Assembly: GCA_946479615.1 (NCBI GenBank)
Contig: CAMLGR010000121.1
Span: 1 to 14,513, forward strand
Direction: 5' to 3'
DNA: 14,513 nt
Source: an uncultured Bacteroidota bacterium
GTDB lineage: Bacteria; Bacteroidota; Bacteroidia; Chitinophagales; Chitinophagaceae
Made by a program: the position numbers and the translations under genes
Notes under the pieces: generated by a model
What the model saw: only the letters and a program-made list of their open reading frames with translations
Database searches by the model: none
What the model was told of the DNA's origin: nothing
Shown: piece by piece, positions 1-6,577 of the stretch
How positions within the stretch are numbered: position 1 is the stretch's first letter
Layout of the letters: each line of letters begins with the position of its first letter

Positions 1-1604
1 TTTACAATGGCTGCCTTTACTTTCTTTTTATTGATTGTCAGCACCGGAACAGCGGATTGCGTATGGCTATAACTATAAAGCGTACCGGGCACTGCTTCAT
101 TGCGGAACCAGCCGGGTATCCGTACGCGTAAAGTGAATTTGGTTTTCTTTTCAGGAGCAACAGTAAAAGATACATTTCCGTTCCAGGGATAACCCGTCTG
201 CTGACTGATCTCTATTTTTCCTTCTTTATTTTCCAGTTCAACCTTGCTCGATACAAAGAGATTGGCATATACGGTGTCCTGTTGCGACGCATAGATCAGC
301 CCGGGCAAGGAAGGAAGAAAACGGATCATGTTGGTCGGACAGCAGGAACAATCGAACCATGACTGGCGTGTGCAGCTGCCCAGGTTGAATTTATACTGGC
401 CATCTGATTCAAGCGGGTTGGTATAGAAAAACAATTTGCCATCCGTCGATATACCCGAGATCAACCCATTGTAAAGTGTCCGTTCAATAATATCATAATA
501 CCTCGAATCGCCGGAAAGCAGGAACATTTTTTGATTCCAGGATACGCTTCCGATAGATGCACAGGTTTCTGCATAGGCAGTTAGGTTGGGAAGTTCAAAA
601 TTATCACCAAAGGCTTCGCCATCATGCCTGGCTCCCACACCACCGGTGAGATACATTTTTTTATTTACCACGTTATCCCATAATTTATCAAGCGCCCGTA
701 AATAAGCAGGATCGTGATAAATAGCAGCGATATCTGTCATGCCCGCATATAAATATTCGGCCCGGACAGCATGACCGACTGCTTCATCCTGTTGAGTGAC
801 GGGCAGATGATCCTGGTTATAGGCTCCATACAACTGGTGTGTGGCACTGTCTCCGCGGAGGTCGATAAAAAACTTCGCGAGCTTCAGGTAATCTTCATTA
901 TGTGTGATAGCATATAATTTAACCAATCCTGTTTCTACTATTTCATGACCGGGCGGACGTTGTAATTTCCCGGGTTTAAAATTCGCTACCAGCAGATCGG
1001 CATTTTTAGTGGCAATATCCAGCAGGTTTTTCTTTCCCGTAGCCCAGTAGTGTGCAGCAGCGGCTTCGAATAAATGACCACTGTTGTATAACTCATGACT
1101 GCTGATCTCGTTCTCCCATCTTTCCGTGGAAGGTTTTACCCAGGTGGCCGGGGGATGAGCACGGTCGATTGTGAACCAGGTGGTAATATAACCATCGGGT
1201 TCCTGCCCGATCTTAATGATGGCAATAATAGAATCGATATAATGATCGAGCGCCGGGTTAGGCATACTGATCAGGGAATAAGAAGCGCCTTCAATGGTTT
1301 TATAAAGATCTGTATCATCAAAAGGCATTTTACCTTTAGCTTTTCCCGGCATGACTTTTCCTGCAATCAGGAAATTATCCATGCGTCCTTCTTCTGCACA
1401 TTTTTCAAATGCATGTTTGATCGTTATTTCCTGGATCATTTTGATCCTGGGAAGCCAGAAATTATCTGTCAGCACGACATTCCTGATATCGACAGGAGCG
1501 ATCGGGTAATTATTGGGAGCCGGAGCTTTATGGGATGAATCGCTTATCCATGCAAAGGATACGGCAATACATAGCGCGAATGGTAAAATCTTTGAGGCAG
1601 GCAT
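1..1604 (-). CDS. GH127 family beta-L-arabinofuranosidase-like glycoside hydrolase, C-terminus cut by window edge
   Basis: An open frame runs from an ATG at 1604 to the window edge without a stop (534 full codons), so the 3' end is missing. The first ~18 residues (MPASKILPFALCIAVSFA) look like a signal peptide, suggesting export to periplasm or surface. The body matches GH127 (formerly DUF1680): GHAVRAEYLY, TGGVGARHDGEAFG, LPNLTAYAETCA and CSCCPTN. In the characterised member HypBA1, a zinc site of Glu338, Cys340, Cys417 and Cys418 holds the cysteine nucleophile, and Glu322 is the acid/base. Here E346 and C348 (in ETC), C421 and C422 (in CSCCP) and E330 (in GEAFG) fall at matching spacings, so the active site looks intact. 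The missing part is the C-terminal beta-sandwich region. Family members release L-arabinofuranose from plant glycans or hydroxyproline-linked arabinans; the exact substrate is inferred. No strong promoter was seen upstream. Confidence 0.9.
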   Translation of the reverse strand, partial: MPASKILPFALCIAVSFAWISDSSHKAPAPNNYPIAPVDIRNVVLTDNFWLPRIKMIQEITIKHAFEKCAEEGRMDNFLIAGKVMPGKAKGKMPFDDTDLYKTIEGASYSLISMPNPALDHYIDSIIAIIKIGQEPDGYITTWFTIDRAHPPATWVKPSTERWENEISSHELYNSGHLFEAAAAHYWATGKKNLLDIATKNADLLVANFKPGKLQRPPGHEIVETGLVKLYAITHNEDYLKLAKFFIDLRGDSATHQLYGAYNQDHLPVTQQDEAVGHAVRAEYLYAGMTDIAAIYHDPAYLRALDKLWDNVVNKKMYLTGGVGARHDGEAFGDNFELPNLTAYAETCASIGSVSWNQKMFLLSGDSRYYDIIERTLYNGLISGISTDGKLFFYTNPLESDGQYKFNLGSCTRQSWFDCSCCPTNMIRFLPSLPGLIYASQQDTVYANLFVSSKVELENKEGKIEISQQTGYPWNGNVSFTVAPEKKTKFTLRVRIPGWFRNEAVPGTLYSYSHTQSAVPVLTINKKKVKAAIV

Positions 1605-1702
1605 GTGTTTTCTTTATAAATGTTTAAAAGACACTTAAAGTTAAGCTCTTTTTCGAAACGGGCCGCAAAGATTAGCTGCTTCCGGTAGGTTTTATGGTTA
1701 CC

Positions 1703-1818
1703 CTATGTGAAACCTATATGCCCTATGTGGTAAAATCTACGCCTTTCAGAGAAAGTACTGTAAATGCCTGGCGTAATTTTTACCACATAGGCACATAGGG
1801 CATATAGGTCTCACATAG
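1703..1818. repeat. Inverted pair of repeat family A (CTATGTG words), long imperfect hairpin
   Basis: Copy A1 (1703-1743) reads on the plus strand, from CTATGTGAAACC to TACGCC. Copy A2 (1770-1818) is the same sequence on the minus strand, but with one extra 8-base word (TGCCTATG). Between them a small perfect hairpin, CTTTC-AGA-GAAAG, lies at 1743-1755. The pair sits immediately downstream of the MDR oxidoreductase stop codon at 1839 and upstream of the GH127 gene, so it could act as a transcription barrier or mRNA 3'-end stabiliser (inference). A third copy lies at 12809-12854. Confidence 0.8.
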
Positions 1819-1838
1819 AGTTCACTTAACACCTACCA

Positions 1839-2807
1839 TCACATCGTAACCACCAGCCTCTTCCCATTTTCCACCTGCATATCCCATAAGGTTTCTATAT
1901 CGGCTAATTGCACGGGTATCGTTTCTACCCTTAGTTGATTGGCTGCAGCAAGACGGAACATTTCCGGAATGATATCAGTGAATAATGTTTTCATTTCTTC
2001 GCGGGTCCAGCTTCCCAATCCTGAACCTGATACCTGCAGGTCGGTACTTCTTAATATTTCTGCAGATAATTGAATCGTATCGCCTGTTACAGCGCCGATA
2101 GAAACAAACCGTACTCTATGTGAGAAAGATCCTTTCCCTTTCAATGCTGATAAAATAAGTTCAGCAGTATGTCCCCATAAATAATCGATGATAATATCGA
2201 CAGGAGATTCCTGCTGCATGGATTGCAGCCTGGAAACAAAGGCAGCGTCATCTTTTATAGCAATGGTTTCATCGGCGCCCAATTCAAGCAGCGCTTGTAA
2301 GGATTGTTCATTTCTGCCGGTGACGATTATTTTTTTCGCTCCATAATGTTTGGCAACCTGTATGGCGATTTTGCCGGTAAACCCGGTAGCGCCATTGATA
2401 AGAACGGTTTCACCTGCTTTCATCTTCGCCCTGAATAGAAGAGCCATGGCTGAACCGGCTATCGCATTGGGCAATGCGGCCGCAGTGATATTATCGATAC
2501 CTGCCGGCAGGACTATCATCCTGTCTTTTTCGATAACGGCTTTTTCCGCCATCATGCCATTCGTGCCAAAGGCAAAAACGCGGGTGCCATCTTCCAGTAT
2601 GCCAACACCATCTCCGCCAATCACTTTTGCCTGGCTGAGATCCTGGCTGACAGAATAATGTTTGCCGCTGGCCTTTGCTTTGTCGAGGTGCTTGATGGCA
2701 GCGGCTTTTACTGTAATTAAAAGTTCATTCCCATGCTGCACAGTTGGTTCGGGAAGTTCGGTGTACTGAGGTATTGTGCCTTTCTGAAATATAACGGCTG
2801 CTTTCAT
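1839..2807 (-). CDS. Zinc-less MDR-family NAD(P)-dependent oxidoreductase (quinone oxidoreductase-like)
   Basis: This 322-residue protein has the two-domain medium-chain dehydrogenase/reductase layout. An N-terminal GroES-like domain (about 1-110) begins MKAAVIFQKG. A Rossmann domain has the glycine-rich nucleotide loop GATGFTG at residues 139-145, followed by the IQVAKHYGAKKIIVTGR segment typical of the quinone oxidoreductase branch. No cysteine cluster for structural zinc and no catalytic-zinc motif is visible, so it should act as a zinc-independent NAD(P)H-dependent reductase in the cytosol. The substrate cannot be told; reduction of quinones or activated alkenes is the family norm. It lies 68 bases downstream of a Crp/Fnr-type regulator on the same strand, suggesting a regulator-target pair. 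The ATG at 2807 is the natural start, with a TAATTTTG element 20 bases upstream. Confidence 0.85.
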   Translation of the reverse strand: MKAAVIFQKGTIPQYTELPEPTVQHGNELLITVKAAAIKHLDKAKASGKHYSVSQDLSQAKVIGGDGVGILEDGTRVFAFGTNGMMAEKAVIEKDRMIVLPAGIDNITAAALPNAIAGSAMALLFRAKMKAGETVLINGATGFTGKIAIQVAKHYGAKKIIVTGRNEQSLQALLELGADETIAIKDDAAFVSRLQSMQQESPVDIIIDYLWGHTAELILSALKGKGSFSHRVRFVSIGAVTGDTIQLSAEILRSTDLQVSGSGLGSWTREEMKTLFTDIIPEMFRLAAANQLRVETIPVQLADIETLWDMQVENGKRLVVTM

Positions 2808-2826
2808 GCTAACTAATTTTATCAGT

Positions 2827-2834
2827 CAAAATTA
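2827..2834 (-). promoter_or_regulatory. Candidate Bacteroidota -7 element of the MDR gene
   Basis: On the minus strand this reads TAATTTTG, an exact match to the Bacteroidota -7 consensus TAnnTTTG, 20 bases before the ATG at 2807. No convincing -33 TTG was found at 17-23 bases, so the promoter is either weak, activator-dependent or spurious. The dyad at 2857-2870 lies where an activator might bind. Confidence 0.4.
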
Positions 2835-2856
2835 GCAGGCGGCACACTACCGGGCG

Positions 2857-2870
2857 ATAACATTTGTTAT
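2857..2870. promoter_or_regulatory. Inverted repeat ATAACA-TT-TGTTAT upstream of the MDR gene, operator candidate
   Basis: Perfect 6-bp arms ATAACA and TGTTAT flank a 2-base centre. The site lies between the Crp/Fnr-type gene and the MDR gene, 23 bases upstream of the TAATTTTG element, in the -33 to -45 zone. It is a plausible binding site for the adjacent Crp/Fnr-like regulator, which binds as a dimer. It does not match the E. coli CRP or FNR consensus. Confidence 0.35.
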
Positions 2871-2875
2871 TAAAT

Positions 2876-3460
2876 TCAGCGGGAGGGTTTTGTCTTTGCC
2901 AGTTGATTTTTGATACGGCTCAGGTGAACGGTACTGATACCTAAATAAGAAGCGATATAGTGCTGTGGAACGCGTTTGACGATCTCGGGTCTTTCCCTGA
3001 TTAAATTAAGATAACGTTGTTGCGGGCTGTCCTTGATAAAAGAAAAGAAATGTTTCATGTAATCGAAGGTGCGCTCGAAAATAGTGTCGATAAATTTATT
3101 CCGTATGGCAGGGGTCTCATTGAGCTCGGAAATGATCCTGTCGATATCTTTTTTATGGCAATACCAGGTAATAGTGGGTTCAATGGTTTCGATACTGACC
3201 GGGCTGGGTGTTTTTTTCCTGAAGCTTTCAATCGAAGCGACGGTAGTATGTTCAAAGAAAAACTGGAAGGTTATATCTTTGCCCTGGTTATTGAACCAGG
3301 CGCGTATACATCCCTTTTCAATAATGAATATTTTTTTTGAAACCTCGCCTTCCCGCAGTAACACCGTTTTGCCGGGAACCTCCATCCGTTTAAAGCAGCT
3401 TGTATACTCCAGCCATTTATCATCACTGATCGGGAGTTTGTTTCTGTATTGTTCGAACAT
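2876..3460 (-). CDS. Crp/Fnr-family transcriptional regulator
   Basis: This 194-residue protein carries an N-terminal cyclic-nucleotide-binding-type beta-roll (about 25-115, with LREGEVSKKIFIIEKG at 35-50) and a C-terminal helix-turn-helix (VPQHYIASYLGISTVHLSRI, 164-183). The run from SPQQRY to the HTH is typical of the many short Bacteroidota Crp/Fnr proteins, whose ligand is usually unknown. The canonical CRP cAMP-binding residues are not evident and there is no FNR-type N-terminal cysteine cluster, so I do not assign cAMP or oxygen as signal. It is encoded directly upstream of an MDR oxidoreductase on the same strand, its most likely target. A promoter with TTG, a 19-base spacer and TATCTTTT lies upstream, and the leader contains a CACCTAA word repeat. 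Confidence 0.88.
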   Translation of the reverse strand: MFEQYRNKLPISDDKWLEYTSCFKRMEVPGKTVLLREGEVSKKIFIIEKGCIRAWFNNQGKDITFQFFFEHTTVASIESFRKKTPSPVSIETIEPTITWYCHKKDIDRIISELNETPAIRNKFIDTIFERTFDYMKHFFSFIKDSPQQRYLNLIRERPEIVKRVPQHYIASYLGISTVHLSRIKNQLAKTKPSR

Positions 3461-3470
3461 GAGGCTGAAG

Positions 3471-3590
3471 TTAGGTGTTAGGTGTTAAAGAAATCCGAAA
3501 AGATACTTGTTGTAATCTGTAATACAAAAAGATTGCTACTGAATATAAAGATGTAACACACCTAAAATTTAAAACTTAACATCTAAAACC
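3471..3590. repeat. Repeat family D (TTAGGTG words), two copies facing each other around the Crp/Fnr promoter
   Basis: D1 (about 3471-3488) is TTAGGTG, TTAGGTG, TTAAAG read on the plus strand. D2 (3555-3590) on the minus strand contains TTAGATG, TTAAGTT, TTAAATT and TTAGGTG words in a row. The copies are in inverted orientation and bracket the promoter at 3498-3530. The match between them is loose, so any hairpin would be weak. D1 lies within the predicted leader of the regulator mRNA. Confidence 0.5.
3498..3530 (-). promoter_or_regulatory. Bacteroidota-type promoter of the Crp/Fnr gene
   Basis: On the minus strand, TTTTTG (3525-3530) is followed after exactly 19 bases by TATCTTTT (3498-3505), 7 of 8 matches to TAnnTTTG. 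Transcription would start near 3490, giving a leader of about 30 bases before the ATG at 3460. Confidence 0.5.
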
Positions 3591-3593
3591 AAA

Positions 3594-3974
3594 CTAAACT
3601 TCATCTCTCAGTCTTCCGATCTCATTATACTGCAAGCGGATGCCTGCTTTGTGAAGGATATCGTTGATGTATTTTTTCTTATGATCGATATCGATCCGTA
3701 CTAATTTCTCCAGGCATTTTCTTCGAAGGTCGAGTTTGCGGAGATCGTCTTTGCTACGTGCGCGTCGTTCGAGTGAAATTGTTTCTATGATCTGTGTATC
3801 GAACGACATTCCTAAAAGACCTTCAGGATTTAACCCGCCGGATGCTGTATGGTTATCATATCGTTTGAGCTTATCAATAACCCCCTGGAAAAATTCAATA
3901 ATGGTAATGTCTTTTTCTTCACGGATCAACCTGGAGAGTTGATGGGTGGTGCGGTCAAAAATCAGTTCGAGCAT
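3594..3974 (-). CDS. Unknown small protein, 126 residues
   Basis: I do not recognise this protein. From the ATG at 3974 it is 126 residues, soluble-looking, highly charged and probably mostly helical, with no signal peptide or membrane segment. Visible features are an N-terminal MLELIFDRTTHQLSRLIREE, a glycine-containing loop (SGGLNPEGLLGM, 45-56), and a strongly basic stretch at 69-102. A longer reading from a TTG at 4019 is possible. I prefer the ATG because a good promoter (TTG, 20 bases, TATTTTTG) covers the 45 bases before it, so the extra codons would lie in promoter DNA. It is divergent from the MEDS gene and ends against repeat D2. The charge pattern could suit nucleic-acid or partner-protein binding, but that is a guess. 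Confidence 0.6.
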   Translation of the reverse strand: MLELIFDRTTHQLSRLIREEKDITIIEFFQGVIDKLKRYDNHTASGGLNPEGLLGMSFDTQIIETISLERRARSKDDLRKLDLRRKCLEKLVRIDIDHKKKYINDILHKAGIRLQYNEIGRLRDEV

Positions 3975-4006
3975 GTGGATAGGTTTAGTGGTTGCGAAAG
4001 CAAACA

Positions 4007-4042
4007 AAAATACTGTCAAAGCGCCTGAATGTCAATCGAGAA
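4007..4042 (-). promoter_or_regulatory. Bacteroidota-type promoter of the unknown small gene
   Basis: On the minus strand a TTG is followed, after about 20 bases, by TATTTTTG, an exact TAnnTTTG match. The element overlaps the alternative upstream TTG start and so supports initiation at the ATG at 3974. The predicted leader is roughly 25-30 bases. Confidence 0.5.
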
Positions 4043-4124
4043 AGCCCGCAAAAGGGTTAAAAACGTATGGCGATACCGTTTTAAAACGGGTCTTTAAGGG
4101 GAGCACTCATCTTCGTGATTTTCC

Positions 4125-4160
4125 TATCTTCTGCGGTCCTCTTATCTTTCTGCGGTCCTC
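4125..4160. repeat. Tandem repeat family F, two copies of an ~18-base unit
   Basis: TATCTTCTGCGGTCCTC (4125-4141) is repeated as TATCTTTCTGCGGTCCTC (4143-4160), differing by one inserted T. A third partial start (TAT) follows. It has no coding or promoter meaning that I can see. Confidence 0.75.
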
Positions 4161-4228
4161 TATGGAATTTCTTTCGTAGTAAGAGAATTCCACAGGAGGG
4201 ATTATTGATAGAATACTATGACTGCCGG

Positions 4229-4282
4229 TTGATAAGTGATTTCCCGTATGTAAATACCCTCATTCGTATTGTTACTTATCAA
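4229..4282. promoter_or_regulatory. 9-bp inverted repeat TTGATAAGT / ACTTATCAA upstream of the MEDS gene
   Basis: Perfect arms at 4229-4237 and 4274-4282 are separated by 36 bases. An ACTATGAC...CGG sequence occurs next to each arm (about 4215 and 4284) as a direct repeat. It may be a paired operator that loops, or an mRNA hairpin if transcription starts upstream. Confidence 0.35.
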
Positions 4283-4364
4283 CACTATGACCGGATTCAT
4301 GATATGGATTATCAAAAAGTCTATATTTAATTTTTGGCCTGAAGAAAATTTACAATCTACTGTC

Positions 4365-4991
4365 ATGATCGCTCACACTCATCCAACGACCGTCTGGAAA
4401 AAGGCGGCTACCCGAAATTTCTGGAAAGAAATAGCTTCCTGTAATCATGTGATACAATTATATAAAGATGAAGATGAATTTATCACTTCTCTCATTGCTT
4501 ATACAGAAGATGGTCTGCAATCAGGCGAAAGTGTTATCATAATAGCCACTAAAGAACATTTGATTACGCTCACCAATCGTTTGCGGGCAAATGGATTTGA
4601 TTTACATACCCTGATCCTTCGCAGCATGTTCATTATACTGGATGCAGAAGAAATACTTGCCAGGTTTATGATCAATGATGAACCAGATGAAGATCTTTTT
4701 ATGGAAACAGTCGCACCGTTGTTTGAAAGAGCCGGGTTTAAAAACCGCAGGATCCGCGCCTTTGGCGAAATGGTAACGGTACTCTGGGCCAAAGGACTGT
4801 TCACTGCAACAAGCCGGTTGGAAGAATTATGGAATAAATATTTGCAGCAAAGATCATTTACATTGTATTGCGCCTATCCGCAACAGGCATTTGATGAAAA
4901 CCCTGCTTCCCTGTATACGGTCTGTCAACCGCATTCAAAACTGCTCGATAATGTCACGGCTGAAGAAGTAGTTTTTTGTGATATCCGCTGA
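4365..4991 (+). CDS. MEDS-domain sensory protein (DcmR-like sensory domain)
   Basis: The protein is a single MEDS domain (residues ~24-190), the sensory module first noted in methanogens, methylotrophs and the DcmR repressor. Recognisable pieces are HVIQLYKDEDEFITSLIAY (28-46), a strand GESVIIIATKEHL (54-66), RLRANGFDL (72-80), RAFGEMVTVLWAKG (131-144) and the family C-terminal LYCAYPQQAF (167-176). There is no DNA-binding or kinase domain, so it must act through a partner not encoded here, or as a stand-alone ligand- or redox-sensing protein; its ligand is unknown. I chose the ATG at 4365 (208 residues) because similarity to MEDS proteins begins just after it. In-frame ATGs at 4287 and 4299 would add a hydrophobic, unconserved-looking N-terminus inside repeat-rich DNA. 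Cysteines C26, C169, C187 and C205 are present, without an obvious metal pattern. Confidence 0.8.
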   Translation: MIAHTHPTTVWKKAATRNFWKEIASCNHVIQLYKDEDEFITSLIAYTEDGLQSGESVIIIATKEHLITLTNRLRANGFDLHTLILRSMFIILDAEEILARFMINDEPDEDLFMETVAPLFERAGFKNRRIRAFGEMVTVLWAKGLFTATSRLEELWNKYLQQRSFTLYCAYPQQAFDENPASLYTVCQPHSKLLDNVTAEEVVFCDIR

Positions 4992-5048
4992 TCTCCCCGC
5001 AAATTCCTATTCCCTGCTGGCGTTCTTACAACGTAGGGTCATTTGCAT

Positions 5049-5056
5049 TAATTTTG
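5049..5056 (+). promoter_or_regulatory. Candidate -7 element of the MFS gene
   Basis: TAATTTTG is an exact TAnnTTTG match, but without a clear -33 TTG at the right distance. It would give a leader of roughly 85 bases before the MFS start at 5147. The 6-bp dyad at 5063-5080 falls right over the expected start of transcription. Confidence 0.4.
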
Positions 5057-5062
5057 TTCTTC

Positions 5063-5080
5063 ATTATCACTATAGATAAT
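5063..5080. promoter_or_regulatory. Inverted repeat ATTATC-N6-GATAAT near the MFS promoter, operator candidate
   Basis: Perfect 6-bp arms (5063-5068 and 5075-5080) are spaced by 6 bases, so equivalent bases are one helical turn apart, as expected for a dimeric regulator. It lies 7 bases downstream of the TAATTTTG element, where a bound repressor would block initiation. A second small dyad, AATGG-CC-CCATT, is at 5104-5115. Confidence 0.4.
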
Positions 5081-5146
5081 AAGCACCATTTTTTAATGTG
5101 TAGAATGGCCCCATTTTGGCAGATCAGGGGTGGGGCGAATTAATTT

Positions 5147-6412
5147 ATGAAGATCACTACGTTCACGGCATTTTCAAGTTATAATTACCGGTTGTATTTT
5201 ATTGGGCAATCCGTTTCACTCATCGGCACCTGGATGCAGAAAACCGCCGTAAGCTGGGTGGTCTATTCGCTCACGCATTCCAAATTCATGCTGGGGCTTA
5301 CCCTGTTCGCTACGATGTTTCCTTCTTTCGTGTTTTCTTTTCTTGGTGGAGTAGTGGCCGACAGGTATGATCGCTATAAAGTGTTACTATTTACACAGAT
5401 CATTTCAATGGTGCAGGCGGTCCTGTTAACTATACTTATTTTTTTTAAACATTACCAGATCTGGGAAATACTGGCGCTGAGTGTATTTCTTGGCATCATC
5501 AATGCCTTTGATGTGCCGGCACGTCAATCGCTGGTGTATGAAATGGTGACCGATAAAAAAGATCTTCCCAATGCATTGGCGTTAAATTCATCGATGGTCA
5601 ATCTTTCCCGGCTGATCGGTCCCGGCATCGCAGGGATCGCGATTGAAAAATTAGGTGATGATGTTTGTTTTGGATTGAATGCATTGAGCTTTGTAGCGGT
5701 CATCTTTTCCTTATTAATGATGAAACTGCCCAAATATGTACCCAAACAGCACACCAAGAATGTATTTGGCGAACTACGCGAAGGGTTGGGTTATATAAAG
5801 AGAACGCCTTCGATTTTATTTATACTCGTTATGCTGGCGCTGATGAGTTTGTTTGTATTACCTTTTACGACATTGATACCTGTGTATGCAAAAGATATAT
5901 TTCATGGCACCGCGTCTACGTTTGGTGTGATCGATAGTTTTATCGGGCTGGGCGCATTTACGGGGGCTATCTTCCTGGCTTCATTGAAACCGGGAAGGAA
6001 CCTGGGAAAAATATTGGCGGTGAATACGTTTGTTTTTGGCGTGGGGCTCGCTCTTTTTTCACATACTACTTATTATTGGCTGGCGCTGTTATTTGCGGTT
6101 ATCACGGCATTCGGGATGATGTCGCAGATCACGATCAGCAATACATTGATACAAACCACGGTCAACCCGAACATGCGCGGGCGGGTGATCAGTTTTTATG
6201 CGATGGCATTTTTTGGAATGCAACCATTGGGTGGCTTATTGGTAGGATCGGTGTCGCAGCGGATCGGCGTACAGAACACGGTGTTATCGCAAGGTGTTAT
6301 CGCGGTATTGATTGGGATCATGCACTTATGGTTCCTGCGAAAAGATAAGATCAGGCAACGGAATGCATTACCGGTGAATCCGCAGCCGATGGAAGCGGCA
6401 ATACCTGTGTAG
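5147..6412 (+). CDS. MFS transporter of the MFS_3 / EntS-like exporter family
   Basis: This 421-residue polytopic membrane protein shows the standard MFS length and about 10-12 hydrophobic segments. The N-terminal half carries motif A as GGVVADRYDRYKVL (67-80) in the loop after the second membrane segment, and the MFS_3 hallmark FDVPARQSLV (121-130) followed by LNSSMVNLSRLIGPGIAG. MFS_3 includes the enterobactin exporter EntS and many drug exporters, so it is probably a proton-driven exporter in the inner membrane; the substrate is unknown. It is preceded by its own promoter-like region with a dyad and followed by repeat E, so it is probably transcribed alone. Being next to the ArsR-RND cluster may simply reflect an export-rich neighbourhood: its upstream dyad differs from the ArsR operator. 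Confidence 0.9.
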   Translation: MKITTFTAFSSYNYRLYFIGQSVSLIGTWMQKTAVSWVVYSLTHSKFMLGLTLFATMFPSFVFSFLGGVVADRYDRYKVLLFTQIISMVQAVLLTILIFFKHYQIWEILALSVFLGIINAFDVPARQSLVYEMVTDKKDLPNALALNSSMVNLSRLIGPGIAGIAIEKLGDDVCFGLNALSFVAVIFSLLMMKLPKYVPKQHTKNVFGELREGLGYIKRTPSILFILVMLALMSLFVLPFTTLIPVYAKDIFHGTASTFGVIDSFIGLGAFTGAIFLASLKPGRNLGKILAVNTFVFGVGLALFSHTTYYWLALLFAVITAFGMMSQITISNTLIQTTVNPNMRGRVISFYAMAFFGMQPLGGLLVGSVSQRIGVQNTVLSQGVIAVLIGIMHLWFLRKDKIRQRNALPVNPQPMEAAIPV

Positions 6413-6440
6413 AATAAGAAATAAGAAACAAAAAATAAGG
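6413..6440. repeat. Repeat family E (AATAAGA words) right after the MFS stop codon
   Basis: Directly after the stop codon, the words AATAAGA, AATAAGA, AACAAAA, AATAAGG follow one another with a 7-base period. It is AT-rich and could be chance low complexity, but its position and period match the other word repeats in the window. Confidence 0.4.
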
Positions 6441-6521
6441 GATCAGAAAATAGCCCCGGAATAAGGATGCTTCAGAAAGAGATTCCCTGTAGCTGATCCT
6501 GATAAAAAATTACCGTTACCT

Positions 6522-6545
6522 ATTTATTGAAGTTTTTCAATAAAT
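6522..6545. promoter_or_regulatory. ArsR operator 1 (perfect 10-bp inverted repeat) on the arsR-type promoter
   Basis: The arms ATTTATTGAA (6522-6531) and TTCAATAAAT (6536-6545) are a perfect inverted repeat around four bases. The operator covers the -33 TTG (6527-6529) and most of the spacer, so bound repressor would exclude RNA polymerase. Size and symmetry fit a winged-helix ArsR dimer. Two related sites lie downstream of the gene. Confidence 0.75.
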
Positions 6546-6557
6546 GTTCTATATTTG
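6527..6557 (+). promoter_or_regulatory. Bacteroidota-type promoter of the ArsR-family gene
   Basis: TTG (6527-6529), a 20-base spacer and TATATTTG (6550-6557), an exact TAnnTTTG, form the strongest promoter in the window. Transcription would start near 6564, about 14 bases before the ATG at 6578. This also argues against the upstream in-frame TTG at 6527 as a start codon. Confidence 0.65.
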
Positions 6558-6577
6558 CGTTTGTAAAGCATAAACAC

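Larger units (their letters stand above)
3975..4364. other. Divergent intergenic region with repeats and dyads
   Basis: These 390 bases separate the minus-strand unknown gene from the plus-strand MEDS gene. They hold the minus-strand promoter above, an 18-base tandem repeat (4125-4160), a short imperfect palindrome TGGAATT / AATTCCA (about 4163-4191) and a 9-bp inverted repeat (4229-4282). Short open frames here have no protein-like composition and I do not call any. A near-match -7 element, TAATTTTT at about 4327-4334, could serve the MEDS gene but has no clear -33. Confidence 0.6.

Noticed and set aside
1095..1538. Plus-strand open frame of 147 codons
   Set aside because: It is a shadow of the GH127 gene on the other strand, which has clear motifs across the same bases.
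1605..1680. Promoter for the GH127 gene (TAATCTTTG on the minus strand near 1665-1673)
   Set aside because: The element has one base too many between TA and TTTG and no -33 TTG at a suitable distance, so I do not list it.
4020..4330. Small plus-strand open frames of about 70 codons
   Set aside because: They run through repeats and dyads, have no protein-like pattern and no family resemblance.
6527..6577. TTG-initiated longer ArsR protein
   Set aside because: The TTG is the -33 element of a strong promoter inside a perfect operator; the ATG at 6578 gives the normal ArsR start.
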